Positions 14,401 through 26,400 of a stretch of DNA of 64,000 nt are shown in pieces (position 1 is the first letter of the stretch; every line of letters begins with the position of its first letter). The stretch is from Cheiracanthium punctorium (taxonomy: Eukaryota > Arthropoda > Arachnida > Araneae > Cheiracanthiidae), in assembly GCA_038373885.1 (NCBI GenBank), contig JAWZYV010012274.1:1550001-1614000 (forward strand). Reading direction: 5' to 3'. Position numbers and translations under genes: made by a program. Below the pieces are notes generated by a model. It was not told where the DNA came from, searched no databases, and saw only the letters and a list, made by a program, of their open reading frames with translations.

Positions 14401-17400
14401 TTGCTACTCACTGTAAATTGATAGGGTGAAAAATGAAAAGTTAACGGCATTTAAAAAAAAAAAAATAGTTGCGCCCATTGCTGAAAACTGACAAAATATG
14501 TGCTGAAATGATTAAAAATGATTCAGAAAAATTAATTAAATAAAATAAAAAGCTGAATTTATTGCGTTTTTATGGGGATTTTTTTATCAATTTAGGAAAA
14601 TTTTGGAAAAATGTCTCCTATATCAATTGCCATATTATTAGGATTTGCAATTTCGGAGAACAAAGTATCTCGTCTTTACATTGGCGCATTTAAAATGCAC
14701 TAATCTTTTGCACTTATTCAATGGAATTGTGGTTCAGCCACCGAAGCATTGCTTAAACAGATAGAACAAAAGCCCTAATCTACTTCATTTGAAGAGAGCT
14801 GTTTTTTTTTCCCCGGAGTAATCTAATTTAATCGGTGTTTTAGTGGCGTACTTTGTTGGGTTGATTCTGGGGTGTATTCAAAGCGTTTAGTTTTTATAGA
14901 TTTTGCGCTATGTAAAAAGGTATTCTGGAGAAGTCAGGATTATGCTGGGCATGGAGTATTTCATAAAATTTTGTTATAGGCGTTATGTGACCTCGAAAAC
15001 TCACTCAGTGTTGTGAACAATCCGATCGGAAAAAAATGCACATAGTCATAGTGGACAGACACCAACTGCTCAAATTGTGGAGCAAATAAAAGTGGCCCGG
15101 ACGAGTGGATGCGATTGAACGTGAATGATTGAAGCGCACACCACAAGAGATTGCTGATGAGATTGCAGCAATTCCAGCAGTGCAGAATCGATCTACTTTC
15201 AGCAACTTGCTGGTCAGGGCCCAAAAGTGTCAAGAGATGAATAATGGTCATATTCAATATCTGCTTTAGGCAGGTTAGCGAACTATGTAGTATTTCTTTT
15301 CCTTTGCTGCGCTTCTTTGTAACCTGGAACTCTGTTCTCCGGGCCACTTTTATTTGCCCCACCCTGTATAATCTATACAAGAACTTTTAGGACACACTGC
15401 ATATGTTTTTACATTTAAAAAATAATATAGTTTGTATACATGGAAGATAGTTTAGTAATTTTTCAAATATTTGATTACTAAAAACTTTGTGTAAGCTATG
15501 ACTACAAGTGTGTCTCTTTCATTAATCATCAAGCAAATCCTTTTTGCATTTTCTGAATCGACCATCTACATTATTGTCATTTCTAATTTATTTATCATTT
15601 TCCTTTAGCTTGAGGATTTTAAAGACACAATAGGATGTATGATGATAACATATCCCTCGACAAATGGAATATTTGAAGATGGTGTAAGGTAATTTAAATG
15701 CAGTTTTAACTTACTTGACATCATATAACACGAACGCTTTACGGTGTGTTCCGCAAGTCCTAATATTTACATCATTTAAACTTTCAGGGAAATTTGTGAA
15801 ATGGTACATTCTTATGGTGGTCAAGTGTATTTAGATGGCGCAAACATGAATGCACAAGTGGGTATTTGCCGTCCCGGAGATTATGGTTCAGACGTTTCAC
15901 ATATTAACTTGCATAAGACATTTTGCATTCCCCATGGCGGAGGCGGCCCTGGTATGGGTCCTATAGGAGTGTAAGTATCTCTAGTACCTTATGAAATATT
16001 TGACCATACTTAATGAAAGTGCCAGTGTCAAGATTGTATTATGCACTTAAAAAACTAATTAAGGTGAATGCGTTCATGGGGCCATTTCTTGAGACCTTCT
16101 AAAGGTGTTGCAAGCCAGTAAAAAAGTTCTTCAACAGACAATCTGTGAAATCCCCCTTCACTCTTATAATATACCCTAAAAATTTTATTGATAATTTTGC
16201 TTCATAAAAGCTTCTGATAAATCACGATCTTTTAATAGTGGTCTCTAAAAATAGTGGATTTTTCCTATTAAAAGGGGAAATTGTTAAATAATTTAGCTTC
16301 CAGATTTTACCTTTATTTAGCATAAAACGGGGGTTACTTTGTGATAGATTTTAGACGTTTTCATTCCCTCACTGAACAATTACTATAACCTCAAACACAA
16401 GCATGACTTGATTTAATTTATATTACAGTTTATTGTAGTCTACATATTAACAATCAAGCGCACCTGTTTTCGGTGTATTTTTTGTACGGGCGGTCGAGCA
16501 CACAAAGTTTACAGAGCTTCAACAATGCACTCTAAAACACTTTTCAATTTGTCGGTGTTTAAGATGGCATGACACGTAGGGCTAGCCTGTTGCGTGGCTC
16601 ATAACCTTTCCGGCGGCTCTAGGTTACGACGCGAGATTTAAAAAGCGAAAACGCGAGCGAATGTCACAAAGTAACCCCATTTAACGGTATTGTTATAGAA
16701 AATTCACTCACTCTTTACTGTACATGCTATTCTATGATAAAATATTGCATATTCTTTTAAGATGACTGACTCAGATCAGGTCTCTTGCTTTTCAAAACCA
16801 GTTAAACATAGCAAACCACTTCCAACTGCTTCAGACCGTAGAAATGAAACTAAAGCCTTACTTGATTCTTTGCCTGTAACTGACCAGTGCAATCAAGTGT
16901 CCTAGCCTCTTTTTATCCTATTATAACCAAGAAGTTACAAATAACTGTCTATCCTAAGCATAAGTTTGTTGACTAGTTTAAGATATTAAAAAAGCTGTTA
17001 AAACAAACACTAATACACTATTTTCCAAAATATGAGAAAAATCACAAAAATAATGATAACTCGTTCAAAAATACACCAATACGTATGAAATTTGGATATG
17101 TTGTTAAATAAATGATGTTGAATAAAACTGCAGTATGGAAAAATTTGTGGCGCTGCAATCGGAATGCGTCATCTGTAACGAGCATATGAATACACACTAG
17201 AGAGTGAGGCTGCAAAGCAGTGACAATGACTTATGAAATCGGGGATATCCAATTCGTTACAATGACTTAAAGGCATTATTTGTCCGCAGAACTACGATAG
17301 ATAGTCACTGGGAGATAACTAGTAGGTCAAAGTTATACAGAAGTGCCCAGATGGCTAAATGTGAGTCCTTCTGAGATTGTTGTTCCTCTACTATTATAGA

Positions 17401-20400
17401 CTTACAATCAACAACACTTTCAAACGACTGGTTCGATATTCAGAAGTTACAGACAGTGCAGGACAACCAAATGCTACGACAAGCTCCATGACCGATATTT
17501 GCAGTTATGCGAAAGAATAGAACCACAACTCCAGCTCATCTTAGAGCTTCCGTTGCTCGAGCGACTGGAAGACTGGTGTCTGTCAGTGTCTACCTAGAAT
17601 AGAAAGTTTTATACGAAAGGAGCCGTTTGTGTGTCGCTCACCTCACATCATATGAGGGAAAGTTTGAAGTGGAAAAGTCGGCATGCCCACTGGACGGCTA
17701 ATCAATGAAAGTGTGTTCTTTTAAGCGATGAGTCTCGGTTTAGCCTTCAAAGTGATAGGAGACATCGTTTGATTGACACAGCAAAGGTTACCATCCATCA
17801 AATACCCGTGAAAGAGATTTAAACAGAGGAGGTATTGTGTGCATTTGGTGTGGTACCAATTTGGATGGACGCCCAAACCTCTTTGTCTTACCACGTGGAA
17901 ATGTAAATGCTCACGCAGGGCCGGCCCAAGGGGGGTGCGAATGTAGGCGATCGCCTAAGGCCCCGTGCTTATAGAGACCCCACTCCTGGGCCATTTTATT
18001 GCTATCTCATAAGACATGATAGAGAAGAGGCCCCGCTCTTGCGCTTCGCCTGGGGCCCCGCACGCCCCTCGGGCCGTCTCTGGCTCACGTCTACAGAGAT
18101 GACATCTTTGATGTTTGCTATTACGCTGCTGTAATAGGTAATAATTTCCTATTACAGAACGATAATGGTAGACCACATATCGTCTAAGATTATCTTCAGC
18201 ACCAAATAATTCAACGCATGGAATGACCATCTTGATTACTACGCATGAATATGAATCCCACCGAGTACGCTTAGGATGCTTTAAGAAGGCGTGTTGCTGC
18301 TCAGTCCTTTTCTGCAGACTCTTTCCACTCTTGCAACCGCTTTTCAAGGGCAATGGCTCATACTTCCAAGTGAACTCATCTACTGTATTTGGAAATACAG
18401 TCCAAACATTGCTATATTTGCTATAATGCTTCTGAGGGCGATCATTCTCCATATTTGGTAGAGGTACTTTTTTATACCAAACTGACTCACATTTTATGTT
18501 AATTTGATACTTGTGCCGATTTCTAAAACACATAGTTTTCTGGGGCTTTATTTTCATGTTTTATAACTTGCTATCGGTTGTAAATTGCGTATTAGTTTCA
18601 TTAAATTCTAATTGTAATTCTTTGTCTAATCGTTATTTTTGTGGTCGTTCCATAATTTTTGGGAACTAGTGTATGTTGCACAAAAGAACAAATTTTTATA
18701 CCCTCAAAAATTCCCTAAATTACCTCAATTCATTTCTGAATGTAAGGGAAAACTATCGAATTGGCAACATTGACCACCAATATTTTTTAAAGTGAAACTT
18801 TCTTCTGTGAGATTTTATCGTTATCTTATCTTCATCCAAGAAAAATGATTTAAAGATGAAGTCCGCAGGACGAAGGGTTTGCACCTATCGGGACTTATTA
18901 ATGCCTGTATTCAAATATTTCTTTTTGAAATACGACTGTTTTTTATTACAGACTATATTATCAGATATTTAAGAAAGTTACTTTCGTTTCAAGCGTTTTC
19001 ACAGTCTCGACAATAAGCAACATTCATTTTAACAGAAAGAGCAACTGTATGTGTTCAAATTTGAAATAAAATCCGCTTTTTTCGGGCCAATCTGTAACTA
19101 ACTGGAGAAATTGGTCGCTTTTACAGCAGCAATCTTTAAAAAACTGATTACAAATGCTAAACGATACGCAGTATCTATAATCAATATAAACCTTGAATTT
19201 TATTAATAGTATGGGCAACTGAATATAATTCATGACAGTGCCTATTTGCAGAAATTATTTCAACACGATGTTGAAGATATAAATACTATTTGTAAGGAAT
19301 TTCCATTATATTTAAGATTTTATGGATTCACAATCAGCAATTTATTTTGTCACGTAACTAATTGTACTGACCTTGAAAATAATTGCAATATTTTCGTTTC
19401 AGAAAATCTCATCTAGCTCCCTTTTTGCCTTCCCACCCTATCATAAATCCTCTTCAAGCCCTTGGATCCAAAGCCAGGTCATTTGGAGTTGTTAGTGCTG
19501 CTCCATGGGGCTCTTCGGCAATTTTACCGATTTCATGGGCATATATCAAAATGATGGGACCTGATGGACTTAAAAAAGCTACCGAAGTCGCCATACTAAA
19601 TGCAAATTATATGTGTAAAATACTTGAAAATCATTATAAAATCCTTTTCTATGGAAAGCACGGTAAGTGAGTAAATCTTTCGGTAGAAAATTTGCCCCAC
19701 GTATTTTCGGCGTACCCTATTCAATGATCGAGATTGAAGTGTATGTGTATCTTGAGTAAACATGGTTCTTAATTTTAAAACCCTTTAAACTGCTAGCACG
19801 CAAAAACCGAAATGCCTGATATACATTCCTTAATACTTTAAGATGATACAATGTGGAAAAAATGTCAATTGTCTCAAAAAGTAAGCCTAGAAAGTATTTT
19901 CCCTCAAGCACTTATAAAATTCTCCTTTTTATAATAAACTCTTTTCTAACATAGCAAGTCAATTCGAAATCCTCTGGCCGACTTAATAAGCAAATTTATG
20001 CAGTTGATTTTCCTGTATTTTACAGGAGGCTGAGAAAGGTTAATTATACTATGAATTTCAATTTAATTAATTAATTTTTTGGCCGGGGGGGGGGGATTTC
20101 GTTTTTTCTAACATCAAAAAACTTGAATTTGAAATAGCTAAAGTGTTTCTTTTTAAATGCAAAAGCATCATATTAAGAAGATTCCTAAGAAACTTTGGTG
20201 ATATAATAAGCTGTTTGTGGCTAAAGAAGCTTAAAATCCACGCAAACTGTCATGATACTTTTTTCGCGCTGGGTTCGAATTCGCTTAAAATAAATCATTG
20301 ACACAATCAGTGAATAACTTGCACCAAAATTTACAATTTGTATTGAATTACATGTATTTTTTAATTACGTTTAAAATTCTATTTTATAATCATAAACAAT

Positions 20401-23400
20401 GTTAATTCATTCAGTTACTTTTATATTTGCGTGACTGAGCGTAACACTTGCAAATTGTTATGCACTTTTAGGTACGGTTGCACACGAATTTATTGTTGAT
20501 GTTCGCGAACTGAAGAAAACTGCTAACATCGAAGCCATGGATATCGCGAAGAGATTGCAAGACTATGGTAAGTAAAAATAATAAAATAATTAGGTATATA
20601 AATTTGTAAATTGTTCAGAAAAGTTGCTTTAAAGAATATTCTTAACATGTATTCTGTATAACAACTGTATACTGTGTAACAATTCCCAGCCCCAACCAAC
20701 CAACCGTAAAACTTCGCGGCACTTATATATACAGCTAACTTTTCTATTTTCAAAAGTTCTCTTCTGGATCTCGGAATCCGCTCTAACGAATTTTTTACAA
20801 TTAATGTATGATTTTAATCGGTGCCAAATTCGATGAGTGACGTCGCCGGTTAAGCTAGGAAAACTCGTTTTTTTTTTTATTTAATCCAGTTCAAAGAGGG
20901 AACTATTTAACCCGCGTAAGGAAATACGGAAAATGATCTTGTTTCAAAGGCGGTAAACAAGGCAGGGAGTAGGAATACAGTGCTGTAGATCCGTGACAAG
21001 ATTTGTACAAGTTACCTTATATCCTAAACCAGTTTGGTCGTAGACAGCTGGTACGATGCGCTTCCGCTTGCTGGCCAGAAAACTTAGGTTCTGTACCCGA
21101 TGTCGCACTTTTGCGAGATGAGCTTTGTGTTACTGTCGTTTTTGTTTTATTTCATTTTAAAAAATAATAACAGATTATTATATACTTTACTTATTTTTTC
21201 TGTAATTTATTTTGCTATGATTAATAATTAAAAATAGTTAAGACTTTGAATTTAAAACATAATTAATTTAAGTATTTTTTGATAAAACTCCTTCCTAACT
21301 TTTTCTTTAAGTATTTCGTTTCCCTAGTATTTTGATAGCTATTTCTAATTAAATTAAGTCTTTATTTTTCTAATATTATTAATTCTATTTGGAAAATTCA
21401 ATATGTAATTAATATTTCAATGAATTTTTTTTCTCTTCAGAAAGCTCACATAATTAATTAATAGTAATTATTTAGTATTCAAAGGAAAATAAATAGTAGT
21501 TTTACAGACTAACTAGTTTTAATAATAATTCTTTTACTCTTCATATATATATAAAATTTATTGAAATTATTGAATTATAATTTTAAAACCAATATTTTTT
21601 ACAAATCTTAGTTTTTTCTCACTTTTATTTTGTATTCCTTTAAATACCAGATTTAAAATTTTGTTCCATACTTTTCAGATAGAAATTTAATTAATTAATC
21701 TAAATTTATACATGCACTATATTTTGTATTAGACATTTGGAGGCCGGAGATGGCATCTAAAACAAGATGCTGTGCCCACCCGATCCGAGTTGATAAGATA
21801 CTGAAGATGGTAGATAACTGAAGTATAAATGTCCAGGGTTCTGGTCTACCGGATGGCTGATAATCTAAAAATTCGGAGTTTTGGACGGTTTTTCTCACGA
21901 TGTAACGTAAATACGCTTCAGAAGCTCTAAGAAAGCCAACCGCGCAAGACCCTTATTCTTAAACTGTTAGTTCATCTAAACGTTCTCTAAAAAAATTAAA
22001 TTATCAACTGATAAAAAAACAAACAAACATAGTATGAAGTTAGTTTTCTAAAAAGCGACATAAAACCAATTATAAACAATAATTTTTTGAGTAATTTTCT
22101 ATTTTATTAATGATTATAGTCATTAATTAATTTAATCAACAATTTTGAGATGTATCATTAACTTAGTTAAAAACTTAGTGTATCATAATATAGTTAAAAA
22201 TTTAACTTAGAGATAGCTTTAAACTGAAAGCAAAAACATTGCATTAATAGATTACATTTCATTAAAATAATAGAACGAGTAACTAGATTATCATTAATTA
22301 AGAACGAGATTATTAAATTAATAATTTTAACGAAACTTAACTTACGGTTATCGTTAAACTGAATGCAAACTAATGAATCACAATGCATTAAAACAATAGA
22401 ACCAATAGTTATATATTGTTGTTGTTATTCTAGAATTACGGCCGATTATAGCTACACGTAGGCTCTAAGCCGAGACGTGGGGTGCCCTCCGTGGGGGTCT
22501 TTCTAAGGGGTCCTAACCCGTATTTACGCTGTTTTGGAGGAAACCACGGAAAACTCCGAACGATTAGGTCGGCGGACGCAACCTGGTTTCGAACCAGGCA
22601 CCTTCCGTCTCCCTGTTCAGAGCGCTATGCGCTTGGCCACTGATGGGGCCCAATAGTTATATAATTATAGTAAAAAAGTTAACTTACGTTTAGCATTAAA
22701 CTGAATGCAAATTTATGAAATAAAATCAAAGATGGTGGCAGGGATACTAATCTGTACTCGACCCAAATTATAAATAGAAAATTACTAAAAAAATTATTGA
22801 TTATAATCAGTATTATGTCTCTTATTATAAAATTCTAACAAAAACATGTCAATTTTCTGTTACATGTTACAAAAGAACTTGCTGTGACTTTTTTAATCAA
22901 ATACTCTGATACTGCATGAAAACAGGTTTGTATATTTATTAACATAACTTAGTGTCAAGCAAACTTCCGAAATTCGCCCTTGAAACTAATTTATTATCTT
23001 CTGACCATACCCTTAAAAAGTAATGATATCCCCATGCAAAAACCCTTAACTGGTTAAAAATTTGTGACGCAGCATTTTACTTTATAGATCTATGAATTTT
23101 AAATATGGGTCTTAAAAATAATGATATCAAATTTTGAGTGACGCCCTGCTGGGAATTTTAAAGATTTGTTTTTAAATTCCATTACAGTTACTTTCGTTTT
23201 ATTTTCTAAAGAAGATTTACGCATTTAAGCAATGCTTTTAATTATGAAATACACTGTCAAATATATCACACTTTCACTGAGTCTATATAATGTATTCAAA
23301 TGAATTTATTTCAATAATTTAATTTATCTTTTGCGTCACGCTATCCAAAAGGGCAAGCAAAATTTTCATCGTGACGCAAAAGATAAATTAAATTATTGAA

Positions 23401-26400
23401 ATAAATTCATTTGAATACATTATATAGACTCAGTGAAAGTGTGATATATTTGACAGTGTATTTCATAATTAAAAGTATTGCTTAAATGCGTAAATCTTCT
23501 TTAGAAAATAAAACGAAAGTAACTGTAATGGAATTTAAAAACAAATCTTAAATTCCCAGCAGGGTGTCACTCAAAATTTGATATCATTATTTTTAAGACC
23601 CATATTTAAAATTCATAGATCTATAAAGTAAAATGCTGCATCACAAATTTTTAACCAGTTAAGGGTTTTTGCATGGGGTAACAACTACGGCTTTTAAAAC
23701 AGTGACAAAGAGTAACTGTCTCATACCTCCTATTTAATTCAGACATTTAACAGATCTATGTCTCTTATTTCGACAATCAGGCCTTTACGCAGGTTTCCAA
23801 AGCTAAAAATTTCTTTGAATTTTTTTTTTTTATTGAACAGTATAATAATTTGAATGAAACATTTTACAAATACGACAGGTCGAAAACGTTTTCGAGTACA
23901 AGACGATAGATATGATTTTAATTTTTTTTTAAGTTTTTTAATAATAATGAACAATAATTTTTTGCAATATGGTTATTAATTTTCCTAAATAAAATTTAAA
24001 TAAAATGTAAGATTCAATTGCTAAACAAATATCTTTAGGTTTCCATGCCCCCACTGTATCATGGCCGGTAACGGGATCATTGATGATCGAACCAACAGAA
24101 TCGGAGGATAAGGCCGAACTCGACAGATTCTGCGAAGCTATGATAAGTAAGTATTTACACTTGAAAATGAAATGTAACTTTTAATTTTGAACTTATTTGG
24201 GCCGAAAAACAACTAAATAAACTAGAAAAATTTAACTGTTATCTTATTGATTCATTTTTTTAAATTTAGGCATTAATTGAATGGTTAATTGAAAGATTTC
24301 TTAGAAGAATGTTTATTTAGAATAGACAGTGAGCAATCAGCAAGAAATCCATTTTAAACTAAAAATCTGTAGGAGAATTTTTCCATTAACTTTTAGAAGG
24401 TAGCAGTAAAACCTTTTGTAAAAAATTTGAGTGTGGTACTGTAAATATTCTGAAATATTTTAACTTTGCCATTCGAATGTATTGGATTTAAGTTACAAGA
24501 CCCATTACAGTCTATTTTCAAGTAAATGAGAGCAGAATTATTCCTTTGAAATAATTTTATGTAGGGGAAAATGCTAAATTACACCAGCTGTATGCGTTTT
24601 TCTCAGGGAATGTCAAATGTAGCATCAGTTTACTTTTGTAGAACGCATATCAAGAAATTTTTTTATTTTGATAATACTTTTTTATTACAAAATATTTTTT
24701 ATATGAATAACTATATCAGATTTTCTAATATTTTTTAGTAAACGGATTAATGACAAAACTGAATTTCTTATAACATTAAGACGAAATAAAAGGAAATGTT
24801 TATTAAAGTTATTTTTTAATCTCTTCTACTGAATAAATACTTTAAACATATTAATTTTCAATCGCTTATCACAAAAATCCGTTATTACTTGAAAATTTAT
24901 ATTATCTGTAATAATGATGTAATTTGCAGCAGTTCTTATTCAAACCACTAATCATAATCCTTAAAAATGCCTAACAACGGTCTGATACAAAGCCATTAGA
25001 CTGATAATTTGACATTCAAGAAACCTTTTCTTTAGAGCGAAACTAAAGAGCCATAGAAAAGAAAGCAGCGGCAAAGCAATTAAAAATACTATTTCAAAAG
25101 AATTGTACCAATCAATTCGAATAAAAATTATTATATTTTTTATTTTATTTCACAGATATCCGGGAAGAAATTAGAGATATTGAAAGTGGAAAAGCTGATC
25201 CAGAAAATAATCTTTTAAAAGTAAGAATTAAATGCATTTCTCTTTTTCTTCTAAATATAAAGCTTTTAAGCAATACAAAACTTGAGTTATTTCTGTATTT
25301 ATAGTTATACATTCAAAAGTCCAATAATGTATACTTTTACAGAGAATGGTTATTTAAATATACGTAAACAATGTACGTATGCTAATTGTATGTCCATTGT
25401 ATTTGTCAATACCTCTTTTGGTTTTCGATGGAATCGCAACTTTAATTATTCGTGGAAGATCGTCCTATTCGACTAATTAGGTGGTATGGGTGTAAACGAT
25501 TTTTACCGCTCTTTAAAACACGACACAAATATAAGTCCCGATATGAGCCTTTTCTCGAAGAGAACGTTATGGAAAGTCGACTTGAGTAGCAGAACCTCTG
25601 TGCGTACGTGATATTCCCCGCTTCTTCAACTAGAGAAGTGAACAAGATAGTTTTGATTTGCTAATGCATTCATGGCACGCTGTTCCTGCAGCTACAGAAA
25701 TGCCGATTGTCAAGGCTTCCACTTTTATGCTAAGACTTCCCTATAAAGACCATAGCTAACTCAAGACGCAGTTTGACTTTCTACTCGATTGTCTACGACA
25801 ATCGAGTAGAAAGATCTCGCAAAAGTATATCTCATTGCAAGTCTCTCCAGGGTGAAGTAATCGGCTTCCTTCTAATCGTGCCTCAGCACAGGAGAGCAGA
25901 TTTCACAAATTAACGACTGTTTTGGAATTCTCGGGGATAATCACCTGAAGAACTGCACAAGGGCCCATCTTGAATCCAGGAGGCAGAAATCAGGACACTG
26001 CCTTCAGGAGCTTCCTCACAACTAATGTTAGAATACTTCTTGGATGCAATTGGAGACCCTGACATACAACAAAGGTGAGACTCTCGGTGAGCAAGGACCT
26101 AGAGAGTGCTGCCATGCTTTCAAAGAATATTTAGGCGGTCCATCTAACTTCCGAAAGAGATCGACATCTGGTTCCCATTGATGTCATCCATTTCGAGGCA
26201 GAGCTCCTGTGGAACAGTCTCGGAAAACTAGCTATTCAAGAGTAGGATTACACTTGATGCAAGAACAAGGAAACGAGAATAACCAGCTGGACTTATAAGA
26301 ATGACGGACATTCAGGAAAAACTGTTCTGAACCGAATGAAACCTCTGCCTAGAAGTTGCAATTAAATGTTCACGAGGTGACTTCGTGAGGCGGAAGTTAC

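Larger units (their letters stand above)
12171..15608. other. GLDC intron with element fragments
   Basis: Holds the solitary element end at 13334-13389 and the transposon fragment at 15005-15366. A stretch beginning 'attagggtggcccttt' at 12473 resembles a DNA-element end, but I see no partner. Otherwise AT-rich. Confidence 0.55.
17016..18671 (+). mobile_element. Degenerate Tc1-like transposon
   Basis: TA at 17014-17015 and 18672-18673 flanks inverted ends CACTATTTTCC... and, reversed, CACTAGTTCCC..., both followed by a shared CACAAAAATAA block. The interior is a broken transposase gene (separate entry) split by a hAT-like MITE at 17916-18082. Without that insert the element would be about 1.48 kb, a normal Tc1 length. 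Confidence 0.8.
20568..24038. other. GLDC intron with two SINEs and a giant palindrome
   Basis: Holds SINE copies 3 and 4 and the ~650-bp palindrome, listed separately. The remainder is very AT-rich (notably 21130-21680) without recognisable features. Confidence 0.6.

Noticed and set aside
14961..15380. 139-codon open frame on the minus strand
   Set aside because: Starts next to a transposon terminus and overlaps the fragment's repeated CAAATAAAAGTGG words; no transposase or other domain is visible. Kept only as an element fragment.
17955..18557. 200-codon open frame on the minus strand
   Set aside because: It runs antisense across the MITE and the + strand Tc1 pseudogene, whose Tc1 motifs are unmistakable. 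The minus-strand frame is a by-product.
22570..22600. tRNA gene suggested by a perfect B-box GGTTCGAAACC
   Set aside because: No acceptor-stem pairing or anticodon arm around it; (AAC)n tail and a 13-bp duplication show a SINE.
25777..25813. Bacterial-type intrinsic terminator
   Set aside because: A perfect hairpin, but no T-run follows and the context is a eukaryotic intron.
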